Positions 31,711-43,145 of a stretch of 64,000 bases of DNA are shown in pieces. Numbering within the stretch: the first letter of the stretch is position 1; each line of letters opens with the position of its first letter. Below the pieces are notes generated by a model. That model searched no databases and was not told the origin of the DNA. It saw nothing but the letters and a program-made list of their open reading frames with translations. This DNA comes from Paraconiothyrium sp. Pb-2020 (taxonomy: Eukaryota > Ascomycota > Dothideomycetes > Pleosporales > Didymosphaeriaceae). The stretch covers positions 4,774,001-4,838,000 of the forward strand of contig JAJUBI010000002.1 of assembly GCA_022419385.1 (NCBI GenBank). The letters are read 5' to 3'. The position numbers and the translations under genes were made by a program.

Positions 31711-34444
31711 ATGAAAATTACAGCCTCGCTGCTGCTTCTCAGCAGCACTCTGCTCCCTCTTACGGTCCTCGCCCAAAACTCCGACTCAGAAGTTACCGCT
31801 TCTTGGACACAGCAAGGTGTTTGCGCATACTTTTACGAGAAACCTGGCGCGTGGAAGTCACTCGCTGAAACATGCGTCAAGTACTGCGAGAACAATGGCG
31901 GACATGGATACTCTGAGTGCGACCATACGCCATACGCGGGCATGGACCTTCCCAACGGCGTCGACCAGAGTACTATTGGTAAAGATGACTCGGGCGACGT
32001 CTACGTTCCGTGCAAGTGCAAATGCGATAACCCTGATGTTGAAGGAATTACCAACGCTATTTTGGACGTTGTCATCGAGGGGTTGAGCAAACTCGATGAG
32101 ATCATTTGCGGTGTCTTCATGACAGCCATGGTACGTATTATACTTCACGACATGTTCAGGGCTCGAAATGCGTGTTCAGATTGCCTGCTTCAGATCACTA
32201 GAACTCTATTGACTTATCACCCAGGTGTCTGTTGTCGAGATTGGTATCGATCTTATTCCTGGAGGTGCGGAAGCCACTGCAGCAGCCAGAGGCGTTGAAG
32301 CCGTCAAGTCTTTCACCGAGAACGCTCTGGATGTCGCCGACTCCATGGGTAACTGGGTCGGCAAAGCCTGCGGTATCGAAGACCCGAATTGGCCCAACAG
32401 CATCTTTGATGTGCTCTTGACATCTCCTGACTCTTACGGTACGAGCATCGGGTGCAAGAAGAAGAACAAGGCGGACTGCAAGAGCGTTGATCCGGTACCG
32501 GACAAGCCGAAAACGAAGGGTGGCGATGACCCGGCTACTAAGGGACCTGACCCGGCTACGAGTGCGCCGAACGCGGACCCTACAACTGCGGACGCTCCGC
32601 CTGCTACTTCTGATGCTGCTCCGCCAGTCTCAACGGATGCACCGCCGGTGTCGACTGACGCTCCACCTGTCTCTAGCGACGTCCCCGTTTCTAGTGATGT
32701 CCCTGTCTCTAGCGACGTCCCCGTCTCCAGCGATGCTCCTGTCTCTAGCGACGTCCCCGTCTCCAGCGATGCTCCTGTCTCTACAGATGCTCCTGTCTCT
32801 ACAGATGCTCCTGTCTCTACAGATGCTCCTGTCTCTAGCGACGCCCCTGTGTCCAGCGATGCGCCTGTCTCCACGGATGCCCCCGTCTCCAGCGATGTGC
32901 CTGTCTCCAGCGATGTACCTGTCTCTAGCGATGTGCCTGTGTCCAGCGATGTGCCTGTCTCTAGCGACGTCCCTGCTTCAACCGACGTCCCACCCACGAG
33001 TGTCGACCCTACCGCCAGCGTCGACCCTTCTGCCAGCGTCGACCCTTCTGCTACACCTTCAGTCGACCCATCAGCTACAAACAGTATTGACCCTTCCATA
33101 ACATCCAGTGCAGACCCATCAGCGACCAGTGGTACCGCCACGACCTCTTCATCCTCGTCCACCGAATCTTGCGGATCCGGAAGTACTGTGGTCCAGAGGC
33201 GTGGTGCTACGCAGACAGCCGGTGCTCCGGCGTGTGAGGCATCAAATGCCTGCGTTATCACCAACCCCGATGTAGGAGGTGAAGACCTTGACTCCGATTT
33301 CGCCGAAGCTCTCGATGCCGTATCAGATGTTACAGACATCCTGAGGCTTCGCGGAATTGACGGCCATCGCAGCCCACGTAGCCTGTTACACAAACGTACA
33401 CCGAAGAGTGGAAACCCGTGTTCCGCCAGTCCCGGCAACGAAGATTTCGTCCTTAAATCAGATGACTATCCCTCCAACGGCAAGCTTGACGCCAATACTG
33501 ATTCCTGGGGGTATATAAAGCAGAACAACAAGTGCGATTACTCGTGGCTTGATGGGAAGCCACAGATCACTGGTAACTCGTACGACAGCGAGCATGTGAT
33601 GGAGTGGCAAACAGTTACCGATTTCTTCAAGAAGCTGAACGCCAAGGGGGGCCAGAAGTACGACCACCCAGACCCCAGCCAGCCTGATGGAACCAAGACC
33701 GACTTCTGCACCTACTGGATCCAGTCCTGGAGTCTCGACGCAGGACAGGAGTTTTCGATCAACAATAGCGCCCCTTACATCCCGTGGGACCACATTAAGA
33801 CGGTGTACCCTGGCAACACTCTTGGCGCGGCATACAAATCCGAGATGATCAGGCTCCAACGGAATATCAACTCGACGCCTAAATCTAACGTAAGCCAACA
33901 TGTGCTATTCTTCCGTACTCCGTGTACTGACTGAGATCCGCAGATGTTTTCCGACAAGAACGACTACATCTGGACCAAGAAGGACATGGACACATTGGTC
34001 ACCACTAATCGGGACAAGGTCCTCGAGCGCATGCGTCTCCTCCTCGGTGTGCGCACCTACCTCATGAATTCCAAAGTCAAGGAGATCTTCAAAAAGCAGA
34101 AGGAGCGTATGGGCACTATGATTGGCCAGCTCGATACGGACATGCAGACCCACACGCGCACCCAGACCGTAACGGATCCCGCAACAGGCACCACGTCAAC
34201 ACAGACTTTCCGGCCTTGGGTCAGCCAGAACCTGCTGACCGAGTGGAACACGTTCATGGACTCGAAGTGGACGGACGCTACGACCAAGCATGCGAAGGTT
34301 ATGAACTACTTCATCAACGAGTTGGATGATAAGCACTGCCAGAGCAGGAACAAGCAGTCGACGGCTGACAAGCAGTTCTGCTCGAACTTGAGGACGCTGC
34401 AGTCGAAGTACCAGACGGCCACGATTTTCTCGCAGCCGTGGTAG
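31711..34444 (+). CDS. Large secreted protein with Pro/Val/Ser/Asp hexapeptide repeat, 861 aa, 3 exons
   Basis: Exons are 31711-32130, 32225-33889 and 33944-34444, all phase 0. A clear signal peptide (KITASLLLLSSTLLPLTVLA) starts it. A Cys-rich domain follows (about residues 35-140, with CKCKC and two CxxxC pairs), then a short alpha-helical part (GGAEATAAARGVEAVKSF). Next comes a 123-residue array of 20 units of PVSSDV/PVSTDA type, then a PSVDPSAT-type tract. A folded C-terminal part contains SEHVMEWQTVTDFF and FCTYWIQSWS and ends in a Lys-rich helical region. The C-terminal part resembles modules in other large fungal secreted proteins, but I cannot name a family. The repeat probably acts as a heavily O-mannosylated spacer between two globular domains in the wall or apoplast. 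Confidence 0.8.
32621..32989 (+). repeat. Coding minisatellite, 20 units of 18-21 bp
   Basis: Three 21-bp units (PPVSxDx) are followed by seventeen 18-bp units (PVSSDV, PVSSDA, PVSTDA, final PASTDV). The units add up exactly to 369 bp. Synonymous differences between copies (GACGTC/GATGTG, AGC/ACG/ACA) show that it is not a recent perfect expansion. Two blocks of identical neighbouring units suggest local slippage. All unit lengths are multiples of three, so copy-number change keeps frame. Confidence 0.9.
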
Positions 34445-34824
34445 ATGTGTTGTTGTAAGGAACTATGAATTCTTGAGATACCCTTGTATTTGTAGATGTT
34501 ATGTGGAGTTTTGTTTTTTCTCCCATCATGACTTGTTATACTGGAGTGTGACTGAAGCATAATAACTTAATCTCTTTACAGCTGGCATTTGTGTACACTG
34601 AGTTAGGCTGTTTGCAGCATAGTACGTATATGCTATTACAGGCGGAAAATTTCCCGCCTAATTTGGCCTGGTATAAGAAGCTGTAGGAGCATCGGAAGGG
34701 AGTGGAATGACAGATCCTGGCCTGCCCTAGGAAAAGATCAAACCGTAGACGATATCATTGTTCAAAATCTTCAGGTATATGTACCAACTCCCTGTTATCG
34801 TACAAAACTATGCGCAATTCCTAT
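34445..34824. other. Intergenic between convergent genes
   Basis: 380 bp holding the 3' untranslated regions of the secreted repeat protein gene and of the TAP-like gene. No coding sequence seen. Confidence 0.5.
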
Positions 34825-36652
34825 CTAGTCACCGCTTCCACTTCTTTCTCCTGCAAGCAACGACGCGTATTCGAAGATACCCTCATTAGGCTCGCATTCC
34901 GTACCTTGCGTTGGCAGCGTCCCATCGAAGAAGTACTTCCGCACCGCTTCAATAGTGCAATTCGAAGGATGGTTCATAAAGCCATGCTAATACCGAACGT
35001 CAGTCAATTCATCTCAAGAAAGCATTCCAAACAGAGGCAAACTTACACCATGCCCCTTGTGCGTCAAAAGCACCGATCTCTGGAAGCCCGCCGCAACCTC
35101 CCAGGCCTTATCAATAGGTGTGATAGGGTCGTAAGCGCCGTTGACGAAGAGAATAGGATAGCTCGTGTTGATGCTTTGAAAGTTGCCTTCAAACTGCTCC
35201 GCTGCCTCGAACGGCCACTGCGCGCATGGCCAGAATTGAGGCGAAAAGGCATCTGCGAAAGAGCCTTGCTTTGATTGCGCTGATATTACGGAGTACATGT
35301 CTTCTGGTCCTTGAGCTCGGAATGTTGAGTCTGAGCAGCCGATGCCGTGCAGGTTATTGGCGCCCAACTGCCAGGGGAGTTCGACGTCTGTGGTGTTGCT
35401 GGCGGTAGTGGTCGCGTTTTGAGGTACGGTGATGATATAGGAGTCCCAGTCTCTGGCCAGGATTAGAGTCAATATTGGGAGGAGGAATTGATAAGCTTGG
35501 TCCGGGCGGTAGAGGAAGCGCATAATGTTATACTTGGCGTCTAGCAGTAGTGGCAGTCCGCCTGGCCGGTACCAGGAGTAGATCGGGTAGAGGTAGTAAT
35601 CCGCAGGAAGGATGACAGGGTCTTCTTACAGCTCTCGGAATACTTCTGTCAGTGCATCCATCACGTCTGACACTTTGGTATCCGGGCCGGTGAAGTTCGC
35701 AATGCCGGGGCATAGCTCAGGGCCTGCGTCGATGCAGTTCTGGAGCCAGTTTTCGAGTGACTTTTCAGTGCCGGATGTAGCTGTTAGCCATGAACCACCG
35801 TAGTAGTCGTTGGCTCGAACGTTGCTATCGAGTAGCATGCGGTCGATGCGATCAGGGAACATGGCAGCGAATGTTTGTCCGAGAATTGTGCTGTACGAGC
35901 GACCCCAAAATCGTAGCAAACCATCTTCATCCAATGCGTCGATTATGCGGACCATATCGCGGACGACGAATGGGGTACCCAGGAAGCGGCCAATGTGGGC
36001 AATGTCCTCGGTATTTGCGCATGAGCTGGCGTACCACGTCCCATCATTCCAGGCCTTGGTTTCGAGGAATTTCCACATATCCGCGGAAGCGAATGTGGTA
36101 TCATTGTTCTTGATCGGACGTGCGTTTGATGTGGGGTTGGTCGTTGTGTTCGAGCCTTTGGTGGGATCGCATGCGAATGGAATTGTGCGTCCGGTGCCAC
36201 TATGCATCGTTAGATTTGCTACTATACTTGCAAAGCAGGCAAAAATTTTACCGTGTGTCAAATCCAACAATGTTATACTGTCCGTTAAATATTTCGTCTC
36301 GATACACATGGCCTTTAGTAGCGACCTCTTCGACACCCGAAACTCCGGGTCCTCCAGGATTGAATATTATGGTACCTTTGATTGGTACTTTTATTGCCGG
36401 CTGCTTGATCAATTGCAGTGTCAGCGTGTTGTTGCTGGAAGAGAGGTCCGTGTAATCGAGCGGTACTTCAAGAGTTGCGCAGTCAATCGGACCAGCAATC
36501 TTGTCCGTGGTATTCTTGTCGAAGGGCAGGTCGCATGGAGCCCATTTCAATGTTGGCTCTGACAAGTTGCTTGTGACGTATGGTAAAGCTGATGTCAACG
36601 TTGAGAAGGAGACTGCGAACGTTGCACTCCATGTGAAAGATTTGAATAGCAT
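34825..36652 (-). pseudogene. Secreted S33/TAP-like alpha/beta-hydrolase peptidase with one in-frame stop
   Basis: Exons are 36252-36652, 35047-36199 and 34825-34986. The product has a signal peptide (MLFKSFTWSATFAVSFS) and the oxyanion-site NPGGPGVSG. The nucleophile motif is WGRSYS, against the usual GxSYG. It also has an acid-residue segment FVNGAYDPITPI, and a GHGHGFMNHPSNC end carrying the catalytic His that exists only if the last intron is removed. This is the family of tripeptidyl-aminopeptidase-like hydrolases that release short peptides extracellularly. In the middle exon a TAA (minus strand, 35626-35628) interrupts the frame between VFREL and EDPVILPADYYLYP. No intron in a compatible phase removes it. 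Apart from this codon the frame is open for 571 aa, so it is either a recently inactivated gene or a consensus error (CAA to TAA is one change). Confidence 0.8.
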
Positions 36653-37860
36653 GATTAGTAGTTGTAGGGTTTGTTGTGCGTTGCGGCCAAATTCGACGGT
36701 GAAGACTGATACTTCTTATACCTGGAATTACATTGTATTGCACCATGACGTCTTTCTAGGCGATGCATGTGTATACGGGATGATTCTCGTGAGGCGTCCA
36801 CAGCTGAATTGAGAACAAGTAGTTGCGCTCAGACCAGTGGTGACCAGAAATTTGATGAGCCTCGAGGCAGGCTGTCGATCGCACTCCTAATCGAGTGAAA
36901 ATACTGTTCAAGCCTTCGGTTGGAGGCTCTTGCATGTACAGGGCTGAGGCTTCGACCCCACAGAGACGGGTTCGATGGGGCTGGACATTGGATGATCAAT
37001 GTCTCAATCGGGAAATATCCACGGCCAAGAAGTGGACAAGGTGCGACAGTGCGTAGCCTTCCAACATTAGACCTCGCTGGATTTCGCTCTATGTGGATAG
37101 AAAGTCGCGGCCGTCTGTAAGGGCTACTGTTTGTGCGTTCAGGAAATAACCATTCTTGTAGGCATTCCTTTTGCCAGTAGATTAGACTGGCCCAACACAC
37201 CCGTGCAAGTCGGAACCAGTCCACCATAATTTTGAAACAGCATGGCAGCAATTCAAGAAGAGGAAGTGTAGGGTGTTATGCTTTGATCGACATGCAGATT
37301 GCAGATCGGTATCCGAACATTCCACTACTAAAGTGGCGCTTCAGCAAGCTTGGCTCGTTGTACGGCATGCGGAACTTTTCGACCACTCGATCTTGGTACC
37401 TCTCTGTATAGCAAATACACACCGATTGTGAGGTGAGATGCATTGAAGCAGCAACAGCGTGTTTGGCTAGTTGCCCCTGCGGTCTCATTCTTGTACATAC
37501 CATAGGTATTCAAAAGGCGCGGTTTCATAGCATCATTAGAAAGCCCTGAAGGAGACACTAGTCTTGCCGAAGTTCATCTTATGCTATCAGAGCCTACTCT
37601 GTGGGTGAACAATGCCCGAGGTGTTAGGAGATGCAGTGTGGAGTTGAAGAGGAAACGGTACACTATCAGAAAGAGGCAAGCCGAGGCAAAGCGGCATTTG
37701 GCGGGGCACCACATCCCACTCGCTGGCTCGTTTACAAGCAACCAAGAAGCACTACGGCCGACTCCGACGCCCAATTGCGGCTCGTATCGCGTGAGACATA
37801 TCTCACATAGTCATCAGTTCTTGCCCTCATCTTACGCCCCAGGTACACACCACACACACA
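36653..37860. other. Divergent intergenic region
   Basis: 1.2 kb between the TAP-like gene and the dioxygenase gene. A short near-palindromic GC stretch around 36955-36975 (GACCCCA ... TGGGGC) is present and does not fold as a tRNA. No credible ORF. Confidence 0.45.
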
Positions 37861-38845
37861 ATGGCGGCACAAACAGAAGGGCTCACGCCTGAACAGCTCG
37901 CGTTTTTCAATGACAATGGCTACTTACTCGTTCCGGACGCATTATCGCAAGAGACGGTCAAGGAGCTGCTGCAAGATACGAACAAGATGCTGGATGAGTT
38001 TTCGCTGGATGAGCATCCTTTGACAAAGTTCGCGACCGGAGGCGACGACGGCGAAGGACACGTCGGAGACAGCTACTTCCTGAACTCTGGAGACAAGGTG
38101 CGCTTCTTTTTCGAAGAAGGTAGGCTGCTCTTACACGCCGCTTAATCATACGTCTCTGATAGCATATTTAGAAGCATTCAACAAGTCCGGCGAGCTGACC
38201 AAACCTAAACAACGCGCGATCAACAAGATCGGCCACTACCTACACGAGCTCTCGCCTTCGTTCCGCAAAATCTCGCTCTCCTCTCGTAACGCTGCCATCG
38301 CACGCTCGCTAGGCTTCCGCGACCCGCAATGCCTGCAGTCAATGGTCATCTGCAAGCAACCACAGATAGGCGCAGAAGTCCGACCACACCAAGATAGCAC
38401 GTTCCTGTACACAGATCCCCCAAGCGCAGTCGGCTGGTGGTATGCGCTGGAAGACGCGACGGCAGAGAACGGATGTCTAAGTTTCGCAGCTGGTAGCCAC
38501 AAGCGGGCGCCTGTGACGAAGAGATTCGTACGCACAGGCAAGGACGATGGCGCTGAAGGCACGGGATTTATTGATAACGAGGGTGCGCAATATCCGAAAG
38601 CTCTTCAGCGGGAACAGAACGGTGCAACGAACGGCGAGTCGAAGGAGGAGTATACGATGGGTGAGGTCAAGGCAGGGACCCTGGTGCTGATACACGGCAA
38701 CATTCTGCATAGGAGTGAGAAGAACAGCAGTGACAAGAGTCGGTTCATATATACATTTCATGTCATCGAGGGGGAACACACGTATGACAAGAAGAACTGG
38801 CTGCAGCCACCGGAGAAGGGGTTCTCAAGGTTGTATGCGCCATAG
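37861..38845 (+). CDS. Phytanoyl-CoA dioxygenase (PhyH) family protein, 310 aa, 2 exons
   Basis: Exons are 37861-38119 and 38172-38845, phase 1. This is a non-haem Fe(II)/2-oxoglutarate dioxygenase of the PHYHD1 type. Signs are an N-terminal TPEQLAFFNDNGYLLVPDAL, the HxD metal pair in VRPHQDSTFLYT (about residues 159-162), ENGCLSFAAGSHK, the distal His in GNILHRSEKNSS (about 265) and a following Arg for 2-oxoglutarate. All metal and cofactor residues are visible, so it should be active. Human PHYHD1 oxidises an unknown substrate, and the same applies here. A cytosolic location is likely, as no targeting signal is seen. Its 3' end is 31 bp from that of the TMEM234-like gene, so the transcripts probably overlap. 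Confidence 0.9.
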
Positions 38846-38876
38846 TATGAAGTGATGAGGATGGTATTGCTGTTGA

Positions 38877-39501
38877 CTATGACTTGCTTTGCACACATAA
38901 TGCTATACCGGCGAGCACGAAGGCCATGCCGATCCATGTATCTGTTCGTTGTTAGCTTGCTGCACGAGGACGGTTCGCTTGGTGAATCGTCGAGCCTAGG
39001 ATGACTCGTCCCGTGATGCATACGCAAGGGTGTCTAAGTACAGTGTGACAAGGCTTACCTCTGCTTATGACCTTCTTCTCTGCCCACCACTCTCCCAATA
39101 CTGTAAACAAGAACGCCAACGAGTTCGTAATCGGCACGGTGAGACTCAATTCTGCCTTTGTCAGTCGATGTATGCTCCTTCTACGCCCTCCAAGACTCAC
39201 CAGCTTGTCCAATCAATATGAAAAACCAGACACTCCCGGTAACATTCAACAGGAATGGCACCGCATATGCTGGCCGACTGAGCACCCCAATGACCGCATA
39301 CCATATCCCCAGAGCTTTTCTCTTCAGCCATGAGTTATTCGGATCTGTAAGCGATGGCCGTTCTGGAGGCGTATAGTTTATGGCTGCACGGCGCATGAAG
39401 GGTGTCGTAAGGCCCCAGCAGGCGCCGACCATCAGGAAGCCCAGTATCCAGCGGAAGACAGAAGGCTGTGGGGCAGGCGTGGTAGGCGTGTCGGGATCCA
39501 T
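38877..39501 (-). CDS. TMEM234-like small membrane protein, 152 aa, 3 exons
   Basis: Exons are 39201-39501, 39059-39151 and 38877-38941. The product resembles the TMEM234/DUF family of small multidrug-resistance-like membrane proteins. It has VGACWGLTTPFMRRAA early, then AVPFLLNVTGSVWFFILIGQ, AELSLTVPITNSLAFLFTVL, GEWWAEKKVI and a last helix WIGMAFVLAGIALC. Four membrane segments are predicted, the normal length for the family. The second exon begins after a GGCAG acceptor, which gives the conserved GQAELSLTVP junction. An acceptor four bases upstream would break the frame. Function is not known. Confidence 0.88.
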
Positions 39502-40860
39502 TATGCTGGCCTGCGGGTGCTAGAACATGCAAGGTACAATGCGGTGCAATCATGAAACGTGCAAAGCAAGAAAAAAAAAGGCGGTACGACCCAAAGAGCT
39601 CTGCGCGGGTGCTGCTGTGCGTCGTGGACCTCGTGTTGTCGATGCCGCCCACCAAGCGTCTGGGAGACGTGACGCCCTCGTTCGGAGCGGGCGCGGAGAT
39701 TCGGAGCATGCGTGGCCTGTGCGCTCAACACCTCCATTCATCGCCAGCCTCTCCGTCCTCTACGGGCCTTGCCGTCACATTGACCGTTGAACCGATCCGG
39801 GAATATAATCCTGTAAAGGACATGCGCTAAGTGCGACAAGCGCTGCTACCCAATGACGCACAGTACCGTGATTCGCCTCATTCGATAGCTGAATTTCGAC
39901 CGGCGAAGGCCCGCTGGGCTAGTCTCACCCACATTGGCAGACTCTTTCATCCATTACCATGGACCTCGCATCACGCAGGTCGTTCCTAAGCGTATGTCTG
40001 CTCTGATTACATCTCCATCAAGTCATAGTTTCAAAGTTTCATCCTCTCGTTACGGAGTATTGCTTTCCAGTCGCTTGGGCATTCGACTGTTTGCGGCCTC
40101 GATCAATCCATTCCACCCAGCTGGAACAGCAGCGGCCGAAAATTTGCCAGCCACCTCAGCTTTCGGCTGTCGGTAGCCAAATGCCTCATGAAGAGATAGT
40201 GCAACGGGAAGTCGATGCGCTTCGGCGGCCGCTCGCCGTAGGGAACCTCTTTCGGAGACTGCAGCGGTCTGTCACTGCCATGCCCTATATGACATGCGCC
40301 TGTCATGCAGGCACCGAGCTGTCAAAAAGCTTCCTAGCCAAAGGATCTTCCTGCAGTGTGCTCCGCGGTTGCTAAGTGACAGGCGGTTGGGACCTGGAAT
40401 GCAACGTGGAGACCGCAGAGTGACTGTTTGCGGCATGCAACCCACGTCGCCACATCTGCAGTATTCCCAGCCACCGCAAGTCTAGCCGACCGTTGGCTTG
40501 TAGACAGACTATGCAAAGTAGTCAAACCACCTAAGGTCGCAGGGTTATCGGCTTATGTCAACACTCATTCCTCGTTGATTCGCTAAGTATAGCACCGAGC
40601 ATTCCGGAACTGATGAGGCTGGCAAGAAAACCCATCGCACCACCATGCAGCAGTATATATCGAGTATAGGTTTGTTCGTCTATTTGTTTACCGTGTTTGC
40701 TTTTCGTACCATTGGTGCGTTCGTCCCAGTTATTGCTGCAGCCTCCTGCAAGGTACAATAGTCACATTTGCACGCTCTCTTTTGCCCCCTCACGCAAAAC
40801 TTGCTTCGCGTCCACTCCGGCTACCTGGTATTCCCAGCACACGTGAAAGTCAGCACCTTC
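39502..40860. other. Long promoter region of wetA
   Basis: 1.36 kb between divergent genes, with no credible coding sequence. It contains three CATTCC elements (annotated separately). A long, ORF-poor upstream region is usual for a developmental regulator. Confidence 0.5.
40109..40605 (+). promoter_or_regulatory. Candidate AbaA-type elements (CATTCC) upstream of wetA
   Basis: CATTCC occurs at 40109-40114, 40566-40571 and 40600-40605, the last two 34 bp apart and about 260-295 bp before the wetA ATG. In Aspergillus the TEA/ATTS factor AbaA binds CATTCY and activates wetA. Three hits to a 6-mer in 1.36 kb exceeds the chance expectation only modestly, so this is suggestive. Confidence 0.35.
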
Positions 40861-42567
40861 ATGACATCCATCTTCGCGCAAACCGGCTTCCCAATGCGGA
40901 CGAACGGCGACAAAGAGATCGAGGCTATCGACCTAGATCAACTTTTTGACCAAACTGTTGAGACAGGTTTGTTTCAGCAGTATAGCGATGCTACCACGGC
41001 CCCTTCCAGCTCCGATGATCTCTCGTATCTCTTTGAAGAGCCATCCTCGAACGGGAGTAATCCGTGCGACACCACAGCCTTGCCCAATTGGGGCACCTCG
41101 AACGAGGGTGATGCTTGGCACAAGGCTATCCACCGACTTGGGGAACAAAACGTAGCCTCGCCCCTCACTGACAACAACTCTCCGTCAGTATACCCTCACA
41201 GCGACGGTAAAGCCAGCTTGAGCGACCCAATCTTGTGCAGTTTTGAGGAACTGTTCATTTTGGACGATCCCCATTCACGCCCTGCTTCTCAACCTTCCAG
41301 CCCGAAACTGCACGTTGAGAAGCCTACTCGGAAGGCTAGGTCTAGTCCGGACCGATCCGTCCGTCACGGAGTTCATAAGTCTGCTCACAAAAAGTCCGCG
41401 AGTGCGGGAAACATCGCCAAGATGATGCGGCCTTCGACCTACCGCGCAGGCTTCCAGGACATCTGGACGCGCAAATTGGACACTGCAGCAGACGCTTTCA
41501 ACATACATATGTCACCAAACGGCATCCATTCGCCACCTCCATCCACCAAGCTCATCCAGGACGAGCACTCGAACGACTTCTTTCCTCGTGAACCTCAGCC
41601 TTACACCATCGCCGTCTCTCCACTGGCAGGCGAGGCGGTGTCTTCACCAAGTATTCACTCTGTGAACTACCAGCTCACACCTCAATCCTCACCAGCTGTC
41701 GACCAAAATGGAATGACAAATGCATTTCAATTTTCCAACGACGGGATGGCTGGCGCGTACATCACCAATGCGGCTCTTTCAGCCTTGCATACCCCGCCCC
41801 CCTCAAATCGGATGTCCACAGGCACCTGGAGCTCTGACACGTCACCAAATGTAGACTTTGGCTCGTTCTCTTCATCTCCGAATTTCCAAACTACCACAAA
41901 GACTACCGGCTGGTGGAGTGGACCTGACACACACTCCATACCCGTCACCGGGCCCTCCACCTCATCTACCTACCAGAGCTCGCAGTCACGGTCAGCTAGC
42001 CAAAACATGGGATTTAGCACATCTTCCGGCTCAATCGCGGGACTGGGCATCTCGTGCGACACTGCGAGTTTTGGCGGGTATGCACCAGAGCTGAACGGTA
42101 GCCAAACTAGTATTGCTCATTCAGCTTCGTCTTTCGATATGCCGCCCTACGCCGCTGTATACCCTACCACTCCAGGGATTCCTATCGGTCACGGGCCCGC
42201 CAACCCACCATCGCGTTCACCTTCTCTATCACCACAACCATGCTTCACCAGACGCCGGCATGCTTCTCACATGCATACCCGCACTGCATCCCGCCGCAAG
42301 TCTTCAGGATCCAGCCAGCATTCCGCTCATGCTAATGCCCGCGGCGCATCTTTGGGTGGTGGATTCGTGAATTTCACACCAGACGACAGCAGGAAGATAC
42401 TAACTGGCGTGGCACCGAGCGGGAGTTCTAAGACGAAAGCGCGACGAGAAAAGGAGGCTGCGGAGAAGCGGAGAAAGCTGAGCCAGGCGGCCGTGAAGGC
42501 AGTCATGGAGGCAGGCGGGGATTTGTGGAGGTTGGAGAAGGAGGGATTGCTTGCACTAGAAGGCTAG
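40861..42567 (+). CDS. wetA: WetA, conidial maturation regulator, 568 aa
   Basis: This is the developmental regulator that acts last in the BrlA-AbaA-WetA conidiation cascade and controls spore-wall maturation and metabolism in the nucleus. It is recognised from the conserved C-terminal ESC1/WetA block: VNFTPDDSRKILTGVAPSGS, then SKTKARREKEAAEKRRKLSQ, then AVKAVMEAGGD. Most of the rest is Ser/Pro/Thr-rich and low in complexity, as is typical, with a conserved RPSTYRAGFQDIWTRKL patch. It is intronless. ATG 40861 (MTSIFAQTGF) is chosen because WetA proteins begin close to an acidic IDLDQLFDQ-type segment. An in-frame upstream ATG at 40768 would add 31 residues unlike the family. Confidence 0.93.
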   Translation: MTSIFAQTGFPMRTNGDKEIEAIDLDQLFDQTVETGLFQQYSDATTAPSSSDDLSYLFEEPSSNGSNPCDTTALPNWGTSNEGDAWHKAIHRLGEQNVASPLTDNNSPSVYPHSDGKASLSDPILCSFEELFILDDPHSRPASQPSSPKLHVEKPTRKARSSPDRSVRHGVHKSAHKKSASAGNIAKMMRPSTYRAGFQDIWTRKLDTAADAFNIHMSPNGIHSPPPSTKLIQDEHSNDFFPREPQPYTIAVSPLAGEAVSSPSIHSVNYQLTPQSSPAVDQNGMTNAFQFSNDGMAGAYITNAALSALHTPPPSNRMSTGTWSSDTSPNVDFGSFSSSPNFQTTTKTTGWWSGPDTHSIPVTGPSTSSTYQSSQSRSASQNMGFSTSSGSIAGLGISCDTASFGGYAPELNGSQTSIAHSASSFDMPPYAAVYPTTPGIPIGHGPANPPSRSPSLSPQPCFTRRRHASHMHTRTASRRKSSGSSQHSAHANARGASLGGGFVNFTPDDSRKILTGVAPSGSSKTKARREKEAAEKRRKLSQAAVKAVMEAGGDLWRLEKEGLLALEG

Positions 42568-43145
42568 AGTTGCGGTGCCTGACTCCTCCGATTTGGGGTT
42601 GAGACGGCGCTGTTGGACTCGCCTGATGGCACAAGTGACCGCCGAACCGCCTCAGATACTCCTGTTTACCACTTGGGTGGGCTTCCGATGGCAGCCTTTC
42701 ATGTAATAAATTCGCGCACGTAATTGCGCAGTGGGCGGTTTCTGTCGGTGTTTGGGAGCGCCAGCACGGCTGCGGTCTGCCTTTTACTATCGCTGGGGGT
42801 GTAATGCGTCTATAGCGCGACGAATACATACTGCTTTCTACTACAACCGAAATCTGCACCTGCTCTTTCTTCTACTAATGTCCAACTTCAGGCCGGCCCA
42901 ATCGCTCTGATCGCCGGCCAATGTAACACAACACTGTTCGCGCCCTCGATTCCCCTCCATCAAACGTCCATGAACAAACACACCGTCGTACCACAAGTCA
43001 ACAGCATCCGCCCACATGTCGTTCTCCACCGCAGCCTTCTTCTTCCCACCTCCCGAAACACCAACTGCCACCACACGTGGACGGACAACCCACACCCATT
43101 GCACTCCACAACAAGCCCAACAGGCACGTCTCGAAACTGCCTACA
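42568..43145. other. Intergenic downstream of wetA
   Basis: About 580 bp with the wetA 3' region. Only shadow ORFs on both strands, nothing recognised. Confidence 0.45.

Noticed and set aside
32434..33438. 334-codon minus-strand ORF rich in TG/SLE-type repeats
   Set aside because: It is the antisense shadow of the coding minisatellite in the secreted protein at 31711-34444; the multiple-of-three repeat keeps the opposite frame open too.
36945..36985. Possible tRNA B-box (GGGTTCGATGGGG)
   Set aside because: The flanks do not form a T-arm, no A-box or acceptor stem is present, and the match is explained by a short GC inverted repeat.
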